From: CBFFRJ01 sp051486985
GTDB lineage: Bacteria; Pseudomonadota; Gammaproteobacteria; Enterobacterales; Enterobacteriaceae
DNA: 64,000 nt
Assembly (NCBI RefSeq): GCF_051486985.1
Contig: NZ_JAHVDV010000024.1
Location: 1 to 64,000, forward strand
Direction of reading: 5' to 3'
Below the pieces are notes generated by a model. The model did not search any database, was not told where the DNA came from, and was given only the letters and a program-made list of their open reading frames with translations. The position numbers and the translations under genes are program-made. Positions 1 to 8,609 of the stretch are shown here, one piece after another; positions within the stretch are counted from its first letter, which is position 1; every line of letters begins with the position of its first letter.

Positions 1-33
1 CGGGGGAGGGTGCTGCATGGGAGTGCGGCATAT

Positions 34-664
34 GAGGTGAACGGAACGATTCCACCTGAGGTAAGCGGAACCCTTAGGGCCAGTCACCCACAGTCCCCTC
101 ACCCCGGCCCTCTCCCCAAAGGGGCGAGGGGGAAAAGCGTGCCCGGTTTTGCACGTNAGGTGAACGGAACCGTTCCACCAGGGGTAAGCGGAACCCTTCG
201 GGCCAGTCACCCACCGCCCCCTCACCCCGACCCTCTCCCCAAAGGGNCGAGGGGGAAAAGCGTGCCCGGTTTTGCACGTGAGGTGAACGGAACCGTTCCA
301 CCAGGGGTAAGCGGAACCCTTCGGGCCAGTCACCCACCGCCCCCTCACCCCGACCCTCTCCCCAAAGGGGCGAGGGGGAAAGNCGTGCCCGGTTTTGCAT
401 GCGAGGTGAACGGAACGATTCCACCGAAGGTAAGCGGAACCCTTAGGGCCAGTCATCCACCGCCCCCTCACCCCGACCCTCTTCCCAAAGGGGCGAGGAG
501 GAAAAGCGTGCCCGGTTTAGCACATGAGGTGAACGGAACCGTTCCACCAGGGGTAAGCGGAACCGCTCTTTTAAAAGCTGAAACCGTTCCCCAGCCCACT
601 CCTCCCCTCACCCGGCCCTCTTCTCAAAGAGGCGAGGGAGAAAAGCGCGCCCGGTTTTACATGT
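34..664. repeat. Tandem array of 123-bp GC-rich repeats
   Basis: Units beginning GAGGTGAACGGAAC start at 34, 157, 280, 403 and 526. The first four intervals are exactly 123 bp; the last, diverged unit is 139 bp long before the motif recurs at 665. Each unit holds a GC-rich imperfect hairpin (CCCTC-t-CCCC, loop AAA, GGGG-c-GAGGG). Because 123 is a multiple of 3, one forward frame stays open for 218 codons and a long reverse frame also stays open; both translations are low-complexity repeats and I do not call them genes. Ambiguous bases at 157, 247 and 383 suggest copies that the assembler could not separate. Confidence 0.9.
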
Positions 665-698
665 GAGGTAAACGGAACGCTGCGGTCTGGTCTTTCCC

Positions 699-719
699 CC
701 CTCTCCCTGAGGGAGAGGG
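699..719. repeat. REP-like GC-rich palindrome upstream of trmL
   Basis: A perfect 9-bp stem (CCCTCTCCC / GGGAGAGGG) with loop TGA. It is followed by GTCGGGGTGAGGG, the same sequence family as the hairpin inside the 123-bp repeats. It lies about 60 bases before the trmL start and could be a stable RNA hairpin in its leader or an orphan member of the array. Confidence 0.6.
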
Positions 720-776
720 TCGGGGTGAGGGTCAGGGAAATTTCTGCTATGCTCCCCCCGCTATTAAGGGGGCTGC

Positions 777-1250
777 ATGCTTAACATCGTCTTATTCGAA
801 CCAGAAATTCCACCCAATACCGGCAATATCATTCGCTTATGCGCGAATACCGGTTTTCGTTTGCACATTATCGAACCGATGGGTTTTACGTGGGACGATA
901 AGCGCCTGCGTCGTGCCGGCCTCGATTATCATGAATTCACCGCCGTGAAGCGCCATCATGATTACGCGACTTTTGCTGAGTCTGAAAAGCCAGAGCGGCT
1001 GTTTGCTCTTACCACCAAAGGCACGCCCGCGCACAGCGCCGTGAGCTATCAGGACGGGGATTTTCTCATGTTTGGCCCGGAAACCCGTGGACTGCCCGCC
1101 ACTATCCTGGACGCGCTACCGCCGGAGCAGAAGATTCGTATTCCGATGATGCCGGACAGCCGCAGTATGAACCTCTCTAACGCGGTGTCGGTGGTGGTAT
1201 ATGAAGCCTGGCGCCAGTTGGGATACCCTGGCGCGGTACTCAGAAGCTAA
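777..1250 (+). CDS. trmL: tRNA (cytidine/uridine-2'-O)-methyltransferase TrmL
   Basis: TrmL methylates the 2'-O of the wobble nucleotide 34 in leucine tRNAs, using S-adenosylmethionine, in the cytoplasm. The 157 residues equal the family length and form one SPOUT (trefoil-knot) domain. Visible motifs are NIVLFEPEIPPNTGN at residues 3-17, FGPETRGLP at 99-107 and MNLSNAVSV at 131-139, the last two building the knotted SAM pocket. The ATG has a strong ribosome-binding site (AAGGGGG) four bases upstream. In E. coli the gene follows lldD; here the 123-bp repeat array precedes it. It is convergent with cysE. Confidence 0.97.
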   Translation: MLNIVLFEPEIPPNTGNIIRLCANTGFRLHIIEPMGFTWDDKRLRRAGLDYHEFTAVKRHHDYATFAESEKPERLFALTTKGTPAHSAVSYQDGDFLMFGPETRGLPATILDALPPEQKIRIPMMPDSRSMNLSNAVSVVVYEAWRQLGYPGAVLRS

Positions 1251-1334
1251 CCGTTACTATCGGGCCTTATCGGCGCAGCCAGGTTAAACACGGACTGCGC
1301 GCAGGCCCGAAACGGCAAGTGCGATAGCCCGAAC

Positions 1335-2156
1335 TCAGATCCCGTCGCCGTATTCGAACCCGTGATTGATGCCATTGAAATGCTGATCCATATCCATCGC
1401 GGGTTTGTCTGACTCTGGCTTACCAACGATGCGGGCCGGTACGCCTGCAGCGGTAGTGTGCGGCGGCACGGGTTGCAATACCACGGAGCCTGCGCCAATT
1501 TTTGCACCACGCCCGACTTCGATATTGCCGAGGATTTTTGCCCCTGCGCCAATCATTACGCCTTCACGTATTTTCGGGTGACGGTCGCCGCTGGTTTTAC
1601 CGGTACCGCCGAGCGTGACGGATTGCAGAATCGATACGTCATCTTCAATCACCGCTGTTTCACCCACCACGATACCCGTTGCGTGGTCGAGCATGATGCC
1701 GCGGCCAATTTTCGCCGCCGGATGGATATCCACCTGAAAGGTTACCGATACCTGATTTTGCAGGAAAATTGCCAGTGCGCGACGGCCTTCGTTCCATAGC
1801 CAGTGGCCGATACGGTAGGACTGAAGCGCATGGAAGCCTTTAAGGTAGAGCAGCGGTGTGGAGTATTTGTCCACTGCCGGGTCACGGGTGCGCACGGCCT
1901 GAATATCGCAGGCGGCGGAGGCTATCATCTCCGGGTCTGCCGCATAGGCTTCCTCCACCACTTCACGAATAGCGATGGCAGGCATAATCGGTGACGACAG
2001 CTTATTCGCCAGCATATAGCTCAGCGCGCTGCCCAGATTTTCATGCTTGAGTAAGGTTGCGTGGTAAAAACTGGCCAGCATTGGCTCACAGTCCGCCAGC
2101 GCCCGGGCTTCGGCTTTAATATTGTTCCAGACCAGATCCAGTTCTTCACACGGCAT
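1335..2156 (-). CDS. cysE: Serine O-acetyltransferase CysE
   Basis: CysE transfers acetyl from acetyl-CoA to L-serine to make O-acetylserine, the committed step of cysteine synthesis, and is feedback-inhibited by cysteine. The 273 residues match the E. coli enzyme in length and nearly throughout. The N-terminal helical domain is followed, from about residue 140, by a left-handed beta-helix of hexapeptide repeats; it contains MLDHATGIVVGE with the catalytic histidine (about 158) and GGDRHPKI-type sequence near 190. The C-terminal tail with NGI, which binds cysteine synthase, is present. It lies downstream of gpsA, separated by an ERIC-like repeat. Confidence 0.97.
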   Translation of the reverse strand: MPCEELDLVWNNIKAEARALADCEPMLASFYHATLLKHENLGSALSYMLANKLSSPIMPAIAIREVVEEAYAADPEMIASAACDIQAVRTRDPAVDKYSTPLLYLKGFHALQSYRIGHWLWNEGRRALAIFLQNQVSVTFQVDIHPAAKIGRGIMLDHATGIVVGETAVIEDDVSILQSVTLGGTGKTSGDRHPKIREGVMIGAGAKILGNIEVGRGAKIGAGSVVLQPVPPHTTAAGVPARIVGKPESDKPAMDMDQHFNGINHGFEYGDGI

Positions 2157-2214
2157 TGCTTACTCCAGACGTAATAAATTCAGCCAGTTTTACTGACTGC
2201 GGACTAAACACAAT

Positions 2215-2312
2215 ATCATTCATGCTGCGTCGCGGCGGGTAACCCCAGGCGCTTACATCAGTAAGTGACCGGGGTGACAGCCGAAGCCAATAAAGAGACA
2301 GCGTGAAGGATA
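2215..2312. repeat. ERIC element (diverged) between gpsA and cysE
   Basis: The central core ACCCCAGGCGCTTACAT followed by AGTAAGTGACCGGGGTGA matches the conserved inverted repeat of enterobacterial repetitive intergenic consensus elements, the target of the classic ERIC typing primers. The outer arms are diverged. It fills most of the gap between the two genes and would be transcribed as a long hairpin in the gpsA-cysE message. Boundaries are approximate. Confidence 0.75.
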
Positions 2313-2321
2313 ACGTGGAGG

Positions 2322-3341
2322 CTAATGACTGCTGCGCTCGTCTTTACGCGCGCGACCTAATAGCGTTAATGCTGCCTCGCGCGCATTTTTTCCGCAATAC
2401 AATACCTGATAAATTTCCTCAGTTATTGGCATTTCGACGCCAAACCGGTGCGCCAGCGCGCGCACTTCTTTGGTATTGCGGTAGCCTTCAACCACCTGAC
2501 CAATCTGGTCCTGAGCGGTCTGTACATCGGAGCCCTGGCCCAACGCCATACCGAAACGACGGTTACGCGACTGGTTGTCGGTGCAGGTCAGCACTAAATC
2601 GCCCAGCCCCGCCATACCCATAAAGGTGGCAGGATCGGCACCCAGGGCTTCACCGAGGCGAGACATTTCCGTCAGCCCACGGGTGATAAGCGCGGTACGG
2701 GCGTTAGCACCAAAGCCGATGCCGTCTGACATTCCCGCACCAATGGCAATCACGTTTTTAACCGCGCCGCCAAGCTGTACGCCGATAAAATCCGGGTTGC
2801 TGTACACACGAAAGCTTTTGCCACAATGCAGAAGCTGCTGGAGATCGTCTGCAAAAACCGGGTCAGTAGAGGCAAGGGAAATTGCCGTGGGTAACCCGGC
2901 GGCCAGCTCTTTAGCGAAGGTTGGCCCGGAAATCACCGCCAGCGGGATAGCATCACCCAGTACATCGCGCGCGACATCCTGAAGCAGGCGACCCGTTTCC
3001 GCTTCCAGTCCTTTCGTGGCCCACACAATACGCGCGTCACTGCGCATCAACGGCTTAATTTGTTGCAGCACGACGCCAAATACATGGCTGGGTACCACTA
3101 CTAAAATATTGCGGCTGGCGGCGAGAGCGGAAGCGAGATCGCTTTCCAGCGCAAGCGTGTCGGGAAAAGGCACATCAGGCAGGAAGGCGACATTGCAGCG
3201 ATCGTGCTGCAAAGTCGCGATGTGTTTCGGGTCATGGCCCCACAGAATAACCGGGTGGCCATTTCTTGCCAGGGTAATGGCAAGAGCGGTGCCGTAAGAG
3301 CCGGCACCGATAACAGTCATTTCAGCATTGCGTGCGTTCAT
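2322..3341 (-). CDS. gpsA: NAD(P)-dependent glycerol-3-phosphate dehydrogenase GpsA
   Basis: GpsA reduces dihydroxyacetone phosphate to sn-glycerol 3-phosphate, the backbone for phospholipid synthesis. The 339 residues equal the E. coli length. The Rossmann motif GAGSYG is at residues 12-17 and the substrate-binding block with GGAVKNVIAIGAG lies near 190-200. The start codon overlaps the secB stop by one base (TGATG), which indicates translational coupling in a secB-gpsA-cysE transcription unit as in E. coli. Confidence 0.97.
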   Translation of the reverse strand: MNARNAEMTVIGAGSYGTALAITLARNGHPVILWGHDPKHIATLQHDRCNVAFLPDVPFPDTLALESDLASALAASRNILVVVPSHVFGVVLQQIKPLMRSDARIVWATKGLEAETGRLLQDVARDVLGDAIPLAVISGPTFAKELAAGLPTAISLASTDPVFADDLQQLLHCGKSFRVYSNPDFIGVQLGGAVKNVIAIGAGMSDGIGFGANARTALITRGLTEMSRLGEALGADPATFMGMAGLGDLVLTCTDNQSRNRRFGMALGQGSDVQTAQDQIGQVVEGYRNTKEVRALAHRFGVEMPITEEIYQVLYCGKNAREAALTLLGRARKDERSSH

Positions 3342-3808
3342 CAGGCATCCTGATGTTGTTCGGCACCTTCGCCAGCCTGCTGCTGCAGATAGTTCATAAA
3401 CAGCGCATCAAAGTTGACCGGCGCAAGGTTCAGTTGCGGGAACGTACCGCGAGAGACCAGGCTGGTAATGCACTCGCGCGCGTACGGGAACAGAATGTTC
3501 GGGCAGTACGCACCCAGGCAGTGAGCCATCTGATTACCATCGATGCCTTCGATGGAGAAGATGCCGCCCTGCTGAACTTCACACAGGAACGCGTTTTCTT
3601 CACCCAGTGCAGCGGTAACGGTCACACGCAGTACCACTTCATAAACGCCTTCAGCCAACTGCGTGGACGCGGTGTCCAGGTCCAGTTTTACTTCCGGCTG
3701 CCAGTCTTTCTGAAACACGTGTGGTGCATTCGGTGCTTCGAAAGAGATATCTTTAGTGTAGATGCGTTGAATCTGGAAAGTCATTTCCGTGTTGTTTTGT
3801 TCAGACAT
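3341..3808 (-). CDS. secB: Protein-export chaperone SecB
   Basis: SecB is a homotetrameric cytosolic chaperone that keeps precursor proteins unfolded and delivers them to SecA for export. The 155 residues match the family length, with the characteristic N-terminal segment MSEQNNTEMTFQIQRIYTKD and the C-terminal acidic/glutamine-rich tail. It lies between grxC and gpsA on the minus strand, the E. coli order grxC-secB-gpsA; its stop overlaps the gpsA start by one base. Confidence 0.97.
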   Translation of the reverse strand: MSEQNNTEMTFQIQRIYTKDISFEAPNAPHVFQKDWQPEVKLDLDTASTQLAEGVYEVVLRVTVTAALGEENAFLCEVQQGGIFSIEGIDGNQMAHCLGAYCPNILFPYARECITSLVSRGTFPQLNLAPVNFDALFMNYLQQQAGEGAEQHQDA

Positions 3809-3898
3809 TCTAAAAACCCTTGAGTGTTGTCCTTAAATACGCTTTTTTCAGGCTGCCACCGATTAACGCCCGGCACAACCTGCCTTTTTGCGTATGCA

Positions 3899-4150
3899 TT
3901 AACGCAAGAGGGGATCAAGCCCACCACGCGCGTCCAGCGCATACAAATCATCACAGCCGCCAATGTGCTGCGCATCGATGAAAATCTGGGGTACCGTCGT
4001 ACGGCCGCTACGTTTAATCATCTCTTCGCGTTTTACCGCGTCACCATCAATCGGCAATTCCTCGAAGGAGACGCCTTTGCTGCCGAGCAGCGCTTTTGCG
4101 CGATGGCAGAACGGGCACGTTGCTTTGGTGTAGATCTCAATATTGGCCAT
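3899..4150 (-). CDS. grxC: Glutaredoxin 3
   Basis: A small dithiol glutaredoxin that reduces protein disulfides and ribonucleotide reductase with glutathione. The 83 residues equal E. coli Grx3. The redox motif CPFC is at residues 12-15, the cis-proline loop TVPQIFI follows in the second half, and the glutathione-binding GGCDDLYALD is near residue 70. It starts 17 bases after yibN and is followed by secB after 90 bases; all three run the same way. Confidence 0.97.
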   Translation of the reverse strand: MANIEIYTKATCPFCHRAKALLGSKGVSFEELPIDGDAVKREEMIKRSGRTTVPQIFIDAQHIGGCDDLYALDARGGLDPLLR

Positions 4151-4167
4151 GACTGTTCCTCTGAATG

Positions 4168-4599
4168 TTACTTACCACGCACCAGCGGGAGGTTCTCACC
4201 ACTCCAGCCAGCCACGCCTTCTTTCAGCACATACACCTGTTCGAAACCCGCTTTGATCAGGGCATTTGCTGGCTCCTGAGCCTGCATACCGGAACCATCG
4301 ACGACGATAACCGGTTTGCTTTTGTGTTTCTCAAGCTCACCTACATTATTGGCCTTGATATCGTTTGGCAGCAAATTCACTGAACCGGCGATATGTCCTT
4401 TGCGGAAATCGTCACGCTGACGCAGGTCCACAATAACGGCATCTTCTTTGTTAATCAGACGGGTGGCTTCACCGCGGGTGATCACTTTCACTTTTGACGC
4501 AAAACCCTTGAACGTGGTGAACAGCACGGCCCCGAGTAACGCAATCCAGGCGAGACAAAGAACGGGGTGGCGACTAACAAACTGCATAATTTCTTGCAT
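4168..4599 (-). CDS. yibN: Membrane-anchored rhodanese-like protein YibN
   Basis: The 143-residue protein has one N-terminal membrane helix (about residues 9-30) and a rhodanese-like domain facing the cytoplasm. The rhodanese fold is evident from VIVDLRQRDDFRKGHIAGSVN, but the active-site loop reads VVDGSGMQAQEPANA and has no cysteine, so sulfurtransferase activity by the usual mechanism is unlikely. Position upstream of grxC-secB is the same as in E. coli. The in vivo role is not established from sequence. Confidence 0.92.
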   Translation of the reverse strand: MQEIMQFVSRHPVLCLAWIALLGAVLFTTFKGFASKVKVITRGEATRLINKEDAVIVDLRQRDDFRKGHIAGSVNLLPNDIKANNVGELEKHKSKPVIVVDGSGMQAQEPANALIKAGFEQVYVLKEGVAGWSGENLPLVRGK

Positions 4600-4844
4600 G
4601 GGGGGTAACAGCTCCCGAATCAGTGATTAAAAACCAGGAAAGGAGTATACCTGCGCGGTGTAGCAAATACAGCCAGCGAGCGTGTCGGATTGCATTTTCT
4701 GCGGACTGTTATCAAAAAAAATCCCCAGGACGGCTTAATCCTTGCCCTGCGCTGTCGTTTTCTTTGATCTTCTGCGGCTATTTGATCGATTCAGCTGTAG
4801 TAAAATTACGCAAATTTTTTTGTCTTTGAGCATGAGGTCCCGCA

Positions 4845-6392
4845 ATGTCGTTTTCTAAAAAACCTATGGTACTGGTGATTCTGGATGGCTATGGCTACCG
4901 CGAAGACCAGCAGGATAATGCTATTTTCAGTGCTAAAACCCCGGTCATGGATGCGCTCTGGGCCACTCGCCCGCATACGCTGATTGATGCTTCCGGTCTG
5001 GAAGTCGGTCTGCCGGACCGTCAGATGGGTAACTCTGAAGTGGGCCACGTAAACCTGGGTGCAGGCCGCATTGTCTATCAGGATCTGACCCGTTTGGATG
5101 TTGAAATTAAAGAACGTACTTTCTTCAGCAATCCGGTACTCAGCGGAGCGGTAGATAAGGCTGTGGCTGCGGGCAAAGCCGTGCACATTATGGGTCTGCT
5201 CTCTGCAGGTGGCGTACATAGCCATGAAGACCACATTATGGCGATGGTTGAGCTGGCCGCCGAACGCGGCGCGGAAAATATCTACCTGCATGCCTTCCTC
5301 GACGGTCGTGATACCCCGCCTCGTAGCGCTGAATCTTCATTAAAACGCTTTGAAGATAAGTTCGCTGAACTCGGTAAAGGCCGCGTGGCTTCTGTTATTG
5401 GCCGTTACTACGCAATGGATCGTGACAACCGTTGGGATCGTGTAGAGCAAGCCTATGATTTGCTGACGCTGGCAAAAGGCGAATTCACTACCGCCACCGC
5501 CGTGGAAGGTCTGCAAAACGCCTATGCCCGTGACGAAAACGATGAATTTGTAAAAGCCACCGTGATTCGTGCCGAAGGTCAGGCCGATGCCGCAATGAAA
5601 GATGGCGACACTCTGATTTTCATGAACTTCCGTGCTGACCGTGCGCGTGAAATTACCCGTGCGTTTGTCAACGCAGACTTCGACGGCTTTGCCCGTAAAA
5701 AAGTGGTTAAACTGGGCGAGTTCGTGATGCTCAGCGAATATGCCGCTGATATTAAAGCCGCCTGCGCTTATCCGCCCTCTTCCCTTGCCAACACGTTCGG
5801 CGAATGGATGGCGAAAAATGACAAAACGCAGCTGCGTATTTCCGAAACGGAAAAATATGCGCATGTGACTTTCTTCTTCAACGGCGGTGTGGAAGCCTCT
5901 TTCCCTGGTGAAGACCGCATTCTGATCAACTCACCGAAAGTGGCGACCTATGATCTGCAACCGGAAATGAGCTCTGCCGAACTGACTGAGAAACTGGTTG
6001 GCGCAATCACCGGTGGTAAATATGACACCATCATCTGTAACTACCCGAACGGCGATATGGTGGGCCATACCGGCGTAATGGATGCGGCAATCAAAGCAGT
6101 TGAAGCCCTGGATCACTGCGTTGAGCAGGTGGCGAAAGCCGTTGAATCGGTTGGCGGCCAGCTGCTTATCACCGCTGACCACGGTAACGCCGAGCAGATG
6201 CGCGACCCGGCGACGGGTCAGGCGCATACGGCTCATACCAACCTGCCGGTCCCGCTGATTTACGTTGGTGGTCAGTCGGTAAAAGCGATAGAAGGCGGCA
6301 AACTGTCCGACATCGCCCCGACCATGCTGACCCTGATGGGCATGGAAATCCCGCAAGAGATGACTGGTAAGCCGCTGTTCATCGTGGAATAA
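4845..6392 (+). CDS. gpmI: 2,3-bisphosphoglycerate-independent phosphoglycerate mutase
   Basis: It interconverts 3- and 2-phosphoglycerate in glycolysis using two manganese ions and a phosphoserine intermediate. The 515 residues fit the family (about 510-515). Metal ligand D14 lies in LVILDGYG, the nucleophile S64 in MGNSEVGH, and the second metal cluster in TADHGNAEQM near residue 445. The ATG follows TGAGGTCC. The divergent gap to yibN (4600-4844) must hold its promoter. envC starts 9 bases downstream, so the two are probably cotranscribed. Confidence 0.97.
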   Translation: MSFSKKPMVLVILDGYGYREDQQDNAIFSAKTPVMDALWATRPHTLIDASGLEVGLPDRQMGNSEVGHVNLGAGRIVYQDLTRLDVEIKERTFFSNPVLSGAVDKAVAAGKAVHIMGLLSAGGVHSHEDHIMAMVELAAERGAENIYLHAFLDGRDTPPRSAESSLKRFEDKFAELGKGRVASVIGRYYAMDRDNRWDRVEQAYDLLTLAKGEFTTATAVEGLQNAYARDENDEFVKATVIRAEGQADAAMKDGDTLIFMNFRADRAREITRAFVNADFDGFARKKVVKLGEFVMLSEYAADIKAACAYPPSSLANTFGEWMAKNDKTQLRISETEKYAHVTFFFNGGVEASFPGEDRILINSPKVATYDLQPEMSSAELTEKLVGAITGGKYDTIICNYPNGDMVGHTGVMDAAIKAVEALDHCVEQVAKAVESVGGQLLITADHGNAEQMRDPATGQAHTAHTNLPVPLIYVGGQSVKAIEGGKLSDIAPTMLTLMGMEIPQEMTGKPLFIVE

Positions 6393-6401
6393 TCGCTCCC
6401 C

Positions 6402-7667
6402 ATGAGGGGAAAGGCGATTTATTCAATCACATGGGGTGCAGTTCGGCCTCTGATTTACGCCAGCGCATTAAGCGCTGGCGTATTGTTGTGCGCTCTTCCT
6501 GCCCACGCGGATGACCGCGATCAGTTAAAATCCATTCAGGCAGATATTGCTGCCAAAGAGCGCGCCGTGCGCCAGCAGCAGCAGCAACGTACGGCGCTGC
6601 TCGCGCAGCTCAAACAGCAGGAAGTGGCTATTTCTGCGGCCGCCCGTGAACTACGAGAAACCGAAAACTCCCTCGCTCAGCTTAATAAGCAAATTGATGC
6701 CATGAATGCCTCCATCGCGAAGCTGGAGAAGCAGAAAGCCGCGCAGGAGCGTAATCTTGCCGCTCAGCTGGATGCCGCTTTTCGTCAGGGTGAGCATACC
6801 GGCATTCAGTTGATTCTGAGCGGGGAAGAGAGCCAGCGCGGGCAGCGTTTACAGGCCTATTTCGGCTATCTGAACCAGTCGCGGCAGGAGACCATCGGGC
6901 AACTGAAACAGACCCGCGAAGAGGTCGCCACGCAGAAAGCCGAGCTGGAAGAGAAACAGACGCAACAGCAAACGCTGCTGTATGAGCAGAAAGCCCAACA
7001 GGCAAAGCTTGAACAGGCGCGTAACGAACGTAAGAAAACCCTTTCTGGCCTTGAATCCTCTATTCAGGCAGGTCAACAGCAGTTGGGTGAGCTTCGTGCT
7101 AACGAATCTCGTCTGCGTGACCGTCTCGCCCGTGCAGAAGCGGCGGCCAAAGCCCGCGCTGACCGGGAAGCCCGTGAAGCGCAGGCCGTGCGCCAAAAAC
7201 AGCAGGATGCTTCGCGGAAAGGCTCCACCTACAGACCGACAGAAAATGAACGTTCACTGATGTCCCGCACCGGCGGGCTTGGCTCGCCATCCGGCCAGGC
7301 CTTCTGGCCAGTGCGTGGTCCACTTCTCCACCGATATGGCGAACAGCTGCAAGGTGAGCTACGTTGGAAGGGGATTGTTATCGGTGCGTCTGAAGGCAGC
7401 GAAGTCAAAGCCGTTGCTGATGGACGCGTGATCCTTGCCGACTGGCTACAAGGTTATGGTCTTGTGGTGGTCGTTGAGCACGGGAAAGGGGACATGAGCC
7501 TCTACGGTTACAACCAGAGTGCGCTGGTCAGCGTTGGCACTCAGGTTCGTGCCGGTCAACCGATAGCCCTCGTCGGGAGCAGTGGTGGTCAGGGCCGACC
7601 TTCACTCTATTTCGAAATTCGCCGCCAGGGTCAGGCGGTCAATCCACAACCGTGGTTGGGAAGATAA
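6402..7667 (+). CDS. envC: Murein hydrolase activator EnvC
   Basis: EnvC is a periplasmic protein recruited to the division septum, where it activates the amidases AmiA and AmiB for daughter-cell separation. A signal sequence ends near residue 36 (ALPAHA/DD). A long glutamine- and glutamate-rich coiled coil covers about 37-280, followed by a linker and a C-terminal LytM-type domain (about 300-415) of the catalytically inactive kind that works as an activator. The 421 residues match the family. It follows gpmI by 9 bases and precedes yibQ by 3. Confidence 0.96.
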   Translation: MRGKAIYSITWGAVRPLIYASALSAGVLLCALPAHADDRDQLKSIQADIAAKERAVRQQQQQRTALLAQLKQQEVAISAAARELRETENSLAQLNKQIDAMNASIAKLEKQKAAQERNLAAQLDAAFRQGEHTGIQLILSGEESQRGQRLQAYFGYLNQSRQETIGQLKQTREEVATQKAELEEKQTQQQTLLYEQKAQQAKLEQARNERKKTLSGLESSIQAGQQQLGELRANESRLRDRLARAEAAAKARADREAREAQAVRQKQQDASRKGSTYRPTENERSLMSRTGGLGSPSGQAFWPVRGPLLHRYGEQLQGELRWKGIVIGASEGSEVKAVADGRVILADWLQGYGLVVVVEHGKGDMSLYGYNQSALVSVGTQVRAGQPIALVGSSGGQGRPSLYFEIRRQGQAVNPQPWLGR

Positions 7668-7670
7668 GTT

Positions 7671-8609
7671 TTGCTTCAATTTCGTCGTATTTTTGTTGTT
7701 TCTGCCACTCTGCTGGCTTTTTCCGTATCGGCATTTGCCGGAAAACTCGCTATCGTAATCGATGATTTTGGCTACCGTCCGCAGACGGAAAATCAGGTGA
7801 TTGCGATGCCTGCCGCTCTCTCTGTCGCAGTGTTACCCAATGCGCCTCACGCCCGCGAGATGGCCACTAAAGCGCACAATGCAGGGCATGAAGTACTGAT
7901 TCATCTGCCTATGGCGCCGCTCAGTAAACAACCCCTGGAAAAAGATACTCTGCGCCCGGAGATGAGCAGCGCGGAAATTGAACGCATTATCAGCGAGGCA
8001 GTGAGCAGCGTGCCCTATGCCACTGGCCTGAATAACCACATGGGTAGCGCCATGACCTCCAGCCTGTTTGGCATGCAAAAAGTAATGCAGGCGCTGGAGC
8101 GTTACGATCTCTATTTCCTTGACAGCATGACCATTGGTAACAGTCAGGCCATGCGCGCTGCGCGCGGCACCGGCGTCAAAGTCATCAAACGCAGAGTCTT
8201 TCTTGACGATACGCAAAACGAAGGGGACATCCGGCGTCAGTTTACCCGCGCCGTGGAGCTGGCACGCCGCAATGGTTCAGCAATTGCGATTGGTCACCCT
8301 CACCCCTCGACGGTGCGCGTCCTTTCGCAGATGATCTCTAACCTGCCGGCGGATATCACGCTGGTGCGGGCAGGCAGTCTGCTGAACGAGCCCCAGGTCG
8401 ACAACTCAACGCCGAATCAGGCGCAACCGCCGCAGCCCTCAGCCCCACGTAACCCGTTCCGGGGGGTGAATGTCTGTCCGACTAAACGCGCCCCGGAGCC
8501 GGTCTATGCAGGCCATTTCTTTGCGGTCGTAAAAGAGAGCATCGGTGAAAGTACGCTGATGAAATATTTTACCAATCAGTGGCAGGGATGGGGTCACTCC
8601 CGCCGCTAA
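7671..8609 (+). CDS. yibQ: Divergent polysaccharide deacetylase family protein YibQ
   Basis: An exported protein of 312 residues with a short signal peptide (cleavage near AFA/GK, residue 22-23) and a divergent polysaccharide-deacetylase domain starting KLAIVIDDFGYRP. The conserved DD pair and a downstream AIAIGHPHPST motif mark the family; the true substrate is unknown. The start is a TTG three bases after the envC stop, preceded by the envC 3' end, which implies translational coupling. Its stop overlaps the convergent glycosyltransferase gene by four bases. Confidence 0.92.
   Translation: MLQFRRIFVVSATLLAFSVSAFAGKLAIVIDDFGYRPQTENQVIAMPAALSVAVLPNAPHAREMATKAHNAGHEVLIHLPMAPLSKQPLEKDTLRPEMSSAEIERIISEAVSSVPYATGLNNHMGSAMTSSLFGMQKVMQALERYDLYFLDSMTIGNSQAMRAARGTGVKVIKRRVFLDDTQNEGDIRRQFTRAVELARRNGSAIAIGHPHPSTVRVLSQMISNLPADITLVRAGSLLNEPQVDNSTPNQAQPPQPSAPRNPFRGVNVCPTKRAPEPVYAGHFFAVVKESIGESTLMKYFTNQWQGWGHSRR

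Noticed and set aside
34..664. Possible CRISPR array
   Set aside because: The whole 123-bp unit is repeated without unique spacers, and no cas gene is near.
10..666. A 218-codon open frame, and a 116-codon frame on the other strand, across the window start
   Set aside because: Both are translations of the in-phase 123-bp DNA repeats; proline-rich low complexity, ambiguous codons and no family signature.
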